Shown here piece by piece: positions 24,601 to 64,000 of a stretch of DNA of 64,000 nt. Made by a program: the position numbers and the translations under genes. The stretch is taken from positions 249,825 to 313,824 of the forward strand of contig VXAZ01008272.1 in assembly GCA_013399875.1 (NCBI GenBank), in the 5' to 3' direction. A model generated the notes under the pieces. The model worked only from the letters and a program-made list of their open reading frames with translations. It did no database searches and was not told where the DNA came from. Source of the DNA: Gymnorhina tibicen. Its lineage: Eukaryota; Chordata; Aves; Passeriformes; Artamidae. Numbering within the stretch: position 1 is the first letter of the stretch; every line of letters begins with the position of its first letter.

Positions 24601-27600
24601 TCACATTTCTTTATCTGGCAAGCATAAAGTTGTAGTCTGTGTACAAAGTAGCCTTTTCATTTGGGGAACAATTAAGCTAATCCCACAAGATTTCATGTTT
24701 AACTAGGTTTGTAGTGAACAAGTTTGTAGTCTGCATTCAATCAAGCTCTTTTGACTTTCAGAAAATAGGGGCAAACCAGTATATATGAAATGTAAAATTC
24801 TGAGTTTCCTGAGATGTGCGAGTCCTGTTGGAGTAAAACTGTACATCTATTTGTTAAAACTTTGGTATTCTATAAGGCTTTTTTCTTTAGTCTGCCCTTA
24901 ATCTTCCAATTATGCAACATAAGCCTGCATTTTTCATTAAAATAAATTCGTGTACACTAAAGCACTTGATAAATACATAACAATATGTACATGTGTATAT
25001 ACGCTCAGTAAAAGCTCCTGTTGGCTTGAAGGTAACATCAGCTGCACTCATGACAAGATGCAGGCTCTTGGCCTTCAAGGTCTCACCTACTCAAAAGTGT
25101 GGTCAGGCTCTGTGCTTTTTTCAGCGTGGTTTGAGCTGGGGTTGAATCCAGCTGTGGCCAATGATGATCTGAATTCAATGAAGTCAAAAGAACACAATAA
25201 TTCAGGTTCGGTTCTGGTTTTTGACAAAACAATGGTTCAAATCAATCTTTGGTTTTGGTTCTACTTCCTGCATAACAGCTGTGTAAAGAAAAACATCTGG
25301 AATAATAACCCAGCAGGGCCAATAAGTGAGGCTGCTCTTTCATACTATCCAGATAGCACCAATAATAGCAAAGCTTTCAAGCCAGTTTTCAACAACAACA
25401 ATGAAAAAACCACAACCAAACACGAAAACTCCTTTTGTGCCTTACAGTCAGTAGCAGCCAGGACTGCACACAGGACTTGGAGCATTCCTGCTTCCACTGG
25501 CACCAGGCAGGGAAATGGGACAAGACCAGACCTGCCATTGTGGCTCTGCAGGAAGCAGGCAGAGCACAGCTCATACACACACAGCTAATTCCCTCCTGCA
25601 GCCAAGCTGGCTGCACAGCTGCCAGGTCCAGGCTTCTGTGAGCCCTCAGCTGTGCCTGGGCACTGCACAGCATGGGCTGAAGCCCTGCCAGGGAGCTCCA
25701 ACCACCTGGTCCTTCCGTGAGCTGCTGAATCCTAGATCTGACAGCCCCATTAGACCAGCACTGCCTCTGTGCCAGCTGGCAGGAAGAGCTGTGCCCAGTG
25801 CATCTCTTTGCACCTTCCTGCTGCACTGCTCTGCCATCTCTCTCACTTCTTTTAGTGAGCTCCTTTGAACCTGGGGACTACATCTTTGTTCCATGTTCAT
25901 TTGGTGCCTAACACAGGCCAGTCTGTATGTGGGGGTAGGGCTCCAGAAGCAGCATCCAAGTAGGTTTAGTGGGGAAGCATAACCCGTAGAGGGCATGCAA
26001 AGCTCTGTGGAGTGGTCTCAACCCATGCTCACATCTGGGCAACTGCCCCATCATGAATGTGGGCCTTGATCGTGAGACATGACTACTCCCACTAGCTAAT
26101 TAAGACCAATTTTAGGGAACCGTGTTTGCTTAAAACAAGCCATTAATGAAAGTCTAGAAAAGTGAGAGGACACACGAGGAAATGGCCAGAGGTCACACAG
26201 AAAACAAGCAGAAGTGCTCCCAATGGCCATTGCCTTAAACAGGAACCCCTGGAGCCAACACTGGCTGCATAAAATTCAGAATTGCTCCTGGTCTTTTTAC
26301 CACATGCTGCTCTCATGCATCAAACAGGCCACAGGGACCTCTCAGAACAATTCTGTTTTCATAGGACAAAACACTGTTCAGGTGCTCTCCATCTGGAAAA
26401 AACACTGGCTCTTCACTTCTGTTTCAGGAACACACCACCCCAGTGCCCATTGGGAAGAAGGTAAAAAATGTCCTTGTATCAAATTTTTGGCATCTGTTTT
26501 TCAATCATCCCTTTTCCCCTCCTTGTATGACTGAATTACTAAACTGAAGCTGTACGAAGGTGAAGAGGAAAACAAAGAATGAAATTGACAATAACTAAAC
26601 ACAGTTTGGCAATTTTGAGTTAAAGCTGTGATTGCTGTACTTTTGCTGCAAAAGTTAATCAAGTTAGAAGAAAGTAAAGCATCATCTTGGCCAACATCAC
26701 CAGGATCTGGAGTACTCCTTCACCTTCTGAATGCTACATTTCAGCTCCATAATTTGGATAACTTTAGCTTTGTTTACCAATGAAGATTTGCTGGTGCTTA
26801 TTCGTATTTACCAAGGAGGGAACAGAGACCACAGCACATTTGCAGACAGGTCTCTGACCTCCTGTTCAGTGATTTACGAAACCAAATATGCATTTTCAGG
26901 CTAGTACTTGCATTTGTAACATTCTCAGTTCATCTCTGCCATACCCACAGACCCTCACTTTAAAACATGTACCCAGAGTTTCTATGAGCCTGTGTATAAT
27001 CCTATAGAAAGCTTGTACTATCTTTGTTAAAACACAAATCTAAATTTCACTTGAAAATTATCGAATGCCTTCTGGGTTTTGTTAACATATTCAAGTTCTG
27101 AATATTAATACAGCTACTGAAAAGAAACAGATCTAATTACAAAAGAAATTGTGACCAAATTTTCTCTATTTATTTCTTATCAACAAGTTTTCAGATACTC
27201 TTGGAGCCATTTGAACCCTCCTGGAAATCCTGAGGATATTTTTCTCCACATATTGAAATGTGTATCTGGCAGCTCTTGCCACTGAGTCCTTAAAAATTCG
27301 TTTAAACATACCTAAGGGTACAACTGAAACAGAAGCAAAGCAAAGTCTCAATAATCACACATATTTACCCTCTTTGTTCAAATGTTGGATGTCAGCTACA
27401 CAAAATACCATAGTATTTTATTATAGAGATATAAAATCATTCCATAAAGTCTTCCAAATATCCAACTTGTATTTCAGACACAGATACCAAGAGGGGAAAA
27501 GTCTCCAGCTGTCTAGAACTCCAAATTCTCTCATTTGTACTGCCATTTAACATAAGACAAAATTTAAGACCAGACTTTAACTGTTTCCAAATGTTTTTGT

Positions 27601-28539
27601 GTGTTTTTCTGCTGAAACCTTTAACTGTTTATCTAGCACCAGAATTCTTAAACAACAAATACACCTACAGTCTTCCTTTAATTTTGTTCAGACATTTTTC
27701 TGTTGAATGCTTGGTATCATACATTAATCATGGTAATATATGATAAATACTTAATGACTCTGAGAGCAGAAGGATCTTGGGCAAATTTCAAGTACAAATG
27801 ACTTTAAGCACTGATACACAGAAAATTCTTAATCCTGTGGGGAAATGACTGTAGAGAGAGCAGTAGCAAAAATAGACTAGATTATAACTTCAACTTCAAA
27901 TCTCTGAAGAAACTATTCATCCTTTGAAACAATCTAACAAAAGCTAAATATGAGCTTTACTGAAGAAAAAATTCTCCACACACAGTAGAAACCCGAACTG
28001 ACGTACATGTGGGAAATGTAGAATAGTGCACTGAAACAAAACAGAAGGGGCTTAAAAGTCTTCTCTCTAATCCTAGTATGTGTTAGGCTTCTTTTTTGTT
28101 TTCTGGAAAAGGCATATCACAATGCAAAAAGTAACTGAGTTCAAGCATTACTTTCTCTGAGTCCTACAAATGAGCACAACCTCCCATGGGACTTGTGAGT
28201 GGCCTAGAAGTGTATGTGTCCAGTGAAACACTCCAAGTCAACAACTCAGATAACACTCCAAGACTTTGCAAGCCCAGATGAGCTGATATTCCAGTTTGAT
28301 CCACTGACATAAGCTTTTCCTCTCAGAAAGAAAATGGTTCATTATGGGGTGGGCTACAGGAAAGGGTAAACATCAATTCTGAAGAAGAGTTTGGCAACAA
28401 AAACGAAATATTAAGAATTGTTGTTCTTGTTCTACGGTGCTTTGTTTTTCCATTTAAGATAATTGGAGCATTACAGTTAATAGAGAGTCCCATGAAATAA
28501 TTTGCTACTTAGGCATTTTAACTTCTTAAGTCATTTAGT

Positions 28540-28913
28540 TCATCCTGGAGAAGAGAAGGCTCTGAGGAGACCTTATAGCACCTCCCAGTACTGAAAGGGG
28601 GCTACAAGAGAGCTGGAGAGGGACTTTATACAAGGCAGTGTAGCGATAGAACAAGGGGGAATGGCTTTAAGATGAAGGCTGGTGGGTTTAGATTAGGTAT
28701 TAGGAAGAAATTCTTTACTGTGAGAGGGGTAAGACACTGGAACAGGTTGTCCAGAGACACTGTGGATGCCCCAGCACTGGCAATGTTCAAGGCCAGGTTG
28801 GATGGGGCTCCGAGTAACCTGGTCAAGTGAAAGTGTTCCTGAGAATGGCAGGGGGTTGGAATGAGATGATCTTTAAGGTCCCTTCCCACTCCAACCATTC
28901 TATGAGTCTATGA
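28540..28913 (+). mobile_element. CR1 LINE, 3' end fragment
   Basis: A 5'-truncated copy of chicken repeat 1, the dominant non-LTR retrotransposon of birds. Landmarks appear in order on the plus strand: CTGGAGAAGAGAAGG at the start, TTAGGAAGAAATTCTTTACTG, then GGATGCCCCAGCACTGGCA, GGCAGGGGGTTGGAATGAG and AAGGTCCCTTCCCACTCC. It finishes with the characteristic terminal octamer repeats (ATTCTATG then AGTCTATG). It is non-coding 3' sequence and lies antisense to MPP7, just beyond its predicted polyadenylation site. Confidence 0.95.
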
Positions 28914-28954
28914 TATTTTATGGTGCAATTTACAAGAAAGAAAAAAACACCTTC

Positions 28955-31900
28955 AGTGGTATATCAATAATTTATTGTTTTGCATAAGAAGGTAAGATCA
29001 GATTTCAGGTAAGACATCAACCAAGGACCTGATGGTGAATTCAAGTATAGAGCTTGGTACAATATTAAAAAATACTACCCTTTGTTTGACTACAGCAAAC
29101 AGCTAGAACACAATAAAAACATCTGGACTTCACTGTCAAAACATACATTTCTCTAAAAACCCACACAGCACAACTTGAGTATGTGGAATATTGGAAACAC
29201 GTTTAGTTGTCTTCGTTCCCAAATTCTTAGGAGTCAAAGGAACAATCCACCCCCCTGTTCCCCTTGGTATCCCAGAATAGTTCAGCACACAGGCTCAGCA
29301 TCCATCAAGATAAGCAGGCTCCTGTCCTGTTGAAACTGTTGGGCCAAGATGTTTTTTCTGCCTAGACTTATTGTCATCTCTGCCTGCCTTGTGGAGGGTT
29401 TTGATTTTTAGCTTTTGAAGTTAACGCTGCATTATATGTTGATTTTTCAAGAGCAATTTAGTAATGTAGTTAAAACCATTTCTAGCTCCTCAAAGACTCT
29501 GTGCACGTTTTACTCTGTTGGTTGGATATATGTTTTTGAGATTCCCTTTCTTTTGCAGGTGTTACTATTCAGGAATTAGCTCCTGGCTCAGACATGGGGC
29601 AGGCAGCCATCGGTCTGGGAGACTCCTGCCAGGACTGTGCCGTGGATCAGAGGGTCAGTGTCTCTGGGAATGCAGCAGAGCACCATGCTGCTTACTGCTG
29701 CCCAGGACAGCAAAGCTGTGCACAAGATCCTCCTAGACCACACCGACCCAGGAATGGGAATTAAATTCATTTCAAAAAGACAGGAAAAACAGCCTGCAGG
29801 ACAGCCAGAACTGTCTCTACCAGGGAGTTTGCAGATTATTCTAGCATCTACTTCATAAAGAGAAAAGCAGGTCCTTTATGTGAGCATGACTGTACCCCAA
29901 AGTTCCAAGACAGCCGAGGTTAGAAGCAGTGTTAATAGTGTTTTAGTGAGGACTAAAGCCCCTCCTGTTGAAAATGGCCAGATCCTGAGAGATGCCGAGT
30001 GTCCTCTCTATTTCAAGAGATGGTGAAGGCACTTGGCGTCTCACAGGCAAAGGCAAACTGACCCGCTGAATTCCATATCCCCTGAAAAATAGTTTGATTT
30101 TCAGTAATTTAAAAAAAAATAGAAAATGTTTTCTCAACTCAGATAATCTCTGTGCAGTTAATTTAATCAACAAATTCCTATTTATGTTACAAAAAAAGTT
30201 TAAGTCCACCAGGAAAATGGTGAAATTTGACAGAAGTTACAGTAGAGCTGTTCAAGCAGAGCATGTATCCATACTGGGACTCAGTATATCTTAACTCTTG
30301 CATAAACACTTCCAGACTCCCAGGGATGTTGTTGTTGTTTCTTGCATTTCATTTGTTTTATAAGACTCTAAGCCAAATGCAATGGCCCACACATTAAATA
30401 CACATTTAGAATAAAACTGCAAAACCTGATGGCTTTATCAGCATACGAACTGAAATAAAATATTTACATGGAATGTTGAGCTCCATTTACAGAGACTGTT
30501 TCAAATTACAGACTTAGTAATCTCTTTAATAAATGATCACATTGACAAGAAATTTAAAAACTTAACATCCCTTTTCAACCCTTTCATAAATATATAAAGT
30601 TTCACTAATTTCTTTTTACTTTAAACAAGAGAGCTATATTCTCTTTACAGATTAACATGAAATAATGGTTTCCTGTTTGAATACCACAGATGGGATGATC
30701 TGAAGTCAGCAAGTTCCTATATACATTCTGTACTTCTAAGACATATTCACAACACAACACAGAGGTGTTACTTGGTCTTTACATCTGTACTCATTTCCTG
30801 CATATCAGTAGTAAATAAAGAAAAATAACAAATTATCTATATTAAAAATACATCCTCTAATATACATTTGCTTACACTGACACATCAAATCTTGAAATGG
30901 GGTTTCCGACTGTCTGACCAGTGATAAGAATGTTTTTTACCGTGAACTCTACAGCATTAATTTATTTTTGAGTGGAGTCAAAATACATGTTACACTACTA
31001 AAAAGTATCACTATATACTCAACAATAAAAAGAATTAATCTCTTTCAATTGCTTCTCAGATGTCCAAGATTTCCTCACTGTTTGAAAATTTCTGATGGGA
31101 AAATTACTTTATAAAGTGTGCCAAAAATATTTGAAATCAATTTAAAAGAGTACAAAAAATTATTCTCTACTTTGTTGCTATTCATATCACTTTGCCACAG
31201 ATTTTACAGAAGTTTAATCCCAAAGATTTTGAAGTTATATACACACTAACTCACATTTTTTCCTATTTAAATAATTATTCCCATGACTTTTCTTTGTTGT
31301 GCCACAGAGCATGCGTGAAAATATTTTCAATCCATGAATGCTCACAGCTGAGTATTTCACAATTAAGCCACTAAATACATCTTTCTTTCCATGATTATAT
31401 AATTGCAAAGGAATACGTAAATCAGTCTGTACATGTAAGACAAGGTTCACATCTAGAAAAGTAAAAACACATTGATACATAATTAAAATTATGATGTCTT
31501 CCTCATAAAAATGTTGGTCACTTTTGCCTGTTTCAGTTCTCTCAAGCACTAAAAGGGCAATAACTTCCAAGTGCTGATGTGCTCTTTATAGGAACAGTTA
31601 TGCTTAAAACCACGTAAGTGCTGATCTCCAGCATTAATTTGTATCTTCTGCAAACTCTCTGTTAAAAACACTCACCTTGGAAACACACAGATGATGATAA
31701 AGAGGTGTTTGGCAGTTTTGCTACACTAGTATTGGCTCACTTTACGGAGCACAGTAAATCTCTGGTTTAATCTGACTGTTCTGCCCCAAATTGTGGGCAG
31801 GAGAATTGAAGACACAGGAAAACAAGACCAGTTCCAAGTGCATGAAGAGTATACCTGCTGCTCAGTAGAGTTTAAAGCCCTCCTCCCAAGAAAATGGCCA

Positions 31901-31974
31901 TTGAGTAAAGCCTAACCATGCCCCAGATTTAGATGCTGATACAACAGCAGAGGTTTTCTCTACTTAAAACGTTA
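28955..31974 (-). other. MPP7: Probable MPP7 3' untranslated region
   Basis: Sequence downstream of the MPP7 stop codon up to the best polyadenylation signal. It is AT-rich with many T-rich stretches on the minus strand and no coding signal I recognise. The extent is inferred; no transcript evidence is visible. Confidence 0.5.
28971..28976 (-). terminator. Probable MPP7 polyadenylation signal
   Basis: AATAAA on the minus strand. About 20-40 nt further on there is a GT- and T-rich element (28932-28952, beginning GGTGTTTTTTTC), the arrangement expected of a cleavage and polyadenylation site. Cleavage would fall near 28955-28960, giving a 3' UTR of about 3 kb. A second AATAAA at 30966-30961 could give a shorter UTR. 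Confidence 0.55.

Positions 31975-64000
<32,026 letters not shown>

Larger units (their letters stand above)
18700..28540. other. Intergenic region between ODAD2 and MPP7, MPP7-side part
   Basis: No gene found. Somewhat GC-richer patches occur around 18780-19330, 21780-21900, 23640-24430 and 25430-25870, and they produce chance ORFs of 70-212 residues. None shows a recognisable domain or a convincing chain of exons. Confidence 0.6.

Noticed and set aside
24950..25588. 212-codon plus-strand ORF in the intergenic region
   Set aside because: The first half is AT-derived and the second half comes from a GC-richer patch. There is no domain, no coherent composition and no exon signals.

Overview
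The window looks like ordinary bird nuclear DNA. It is AT-rich with a single strong CpG island. It carries two CR1 retrotransposon copies and a fragment of a long terminal repeat (LTR) of a type I know from bird genomes. It holds parts of two neighbouring genes, MPP7 and ODAD2 (formerly ARMC4), both transcribed leftwards on the minus strand. As far as I recall, this is the same order and orientation as on human 10p12. I cannot name the species; the LTR suggests a neoavian bird, but weakly.

Layout from left to right. Positions 1-6921 hold the 5' part of ODAD2: six coding exons (6698-6921, 5301-5458, 3755-3950, 3072-3178, 2480-2616, 1337-1450). They join without a frame break into 312 residues, and the rest of the gene, including the armadillo repeats, lies off the left edge. 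The LTR fragment (about 5617-6375) sits in the first coding intron. A CpG island at about 7255-7650 is the likely ODAD2 promoter. It contains a good match to an RFX X-box, as expected for a motile-cilium gene, and a probable non-coding first exon. From about 7.8 to 28.5 kb I find no gene. A CR1 copy (about 28540-28913) lies just beyond the predicted MPP7 polyadenylation site (signal 28971-28976). The MPP7 3' UTR probably runs from there to 31974. Positions 31975-64000 hold the last nine coding exons found of MPP7, the ninth cut by the window edge. They join into 356 residues covering the end of the PDZ-SH3 linker, the SH3 domain, the HOOK region and the whole guanylate-kinase-like domain with its stop codon. 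The L27 and PDZ domains lie off the right edge. A longer degraded CR1 (about 44167-45010) sits about 60 bp from one MPP7 exon.

The two genes have different jobs. ODAD2 helps dock outer dynein arms on motile-cilium axonemes. MPP7 is a membrane-associated scaffold for epithelial polarity and tight junctions. Nothing in the sequence links them beyond adjacency. I see no operon-like, CRISPR, phage or other novel multi-gene system. The items in Part 2 are mainly regulatory, repeat-related or unexplained-ORF observations, and most carry modest interest. Exon calls rest on reading frame, splice signals and my memory of the vertebrate proteins; no alignment was run.
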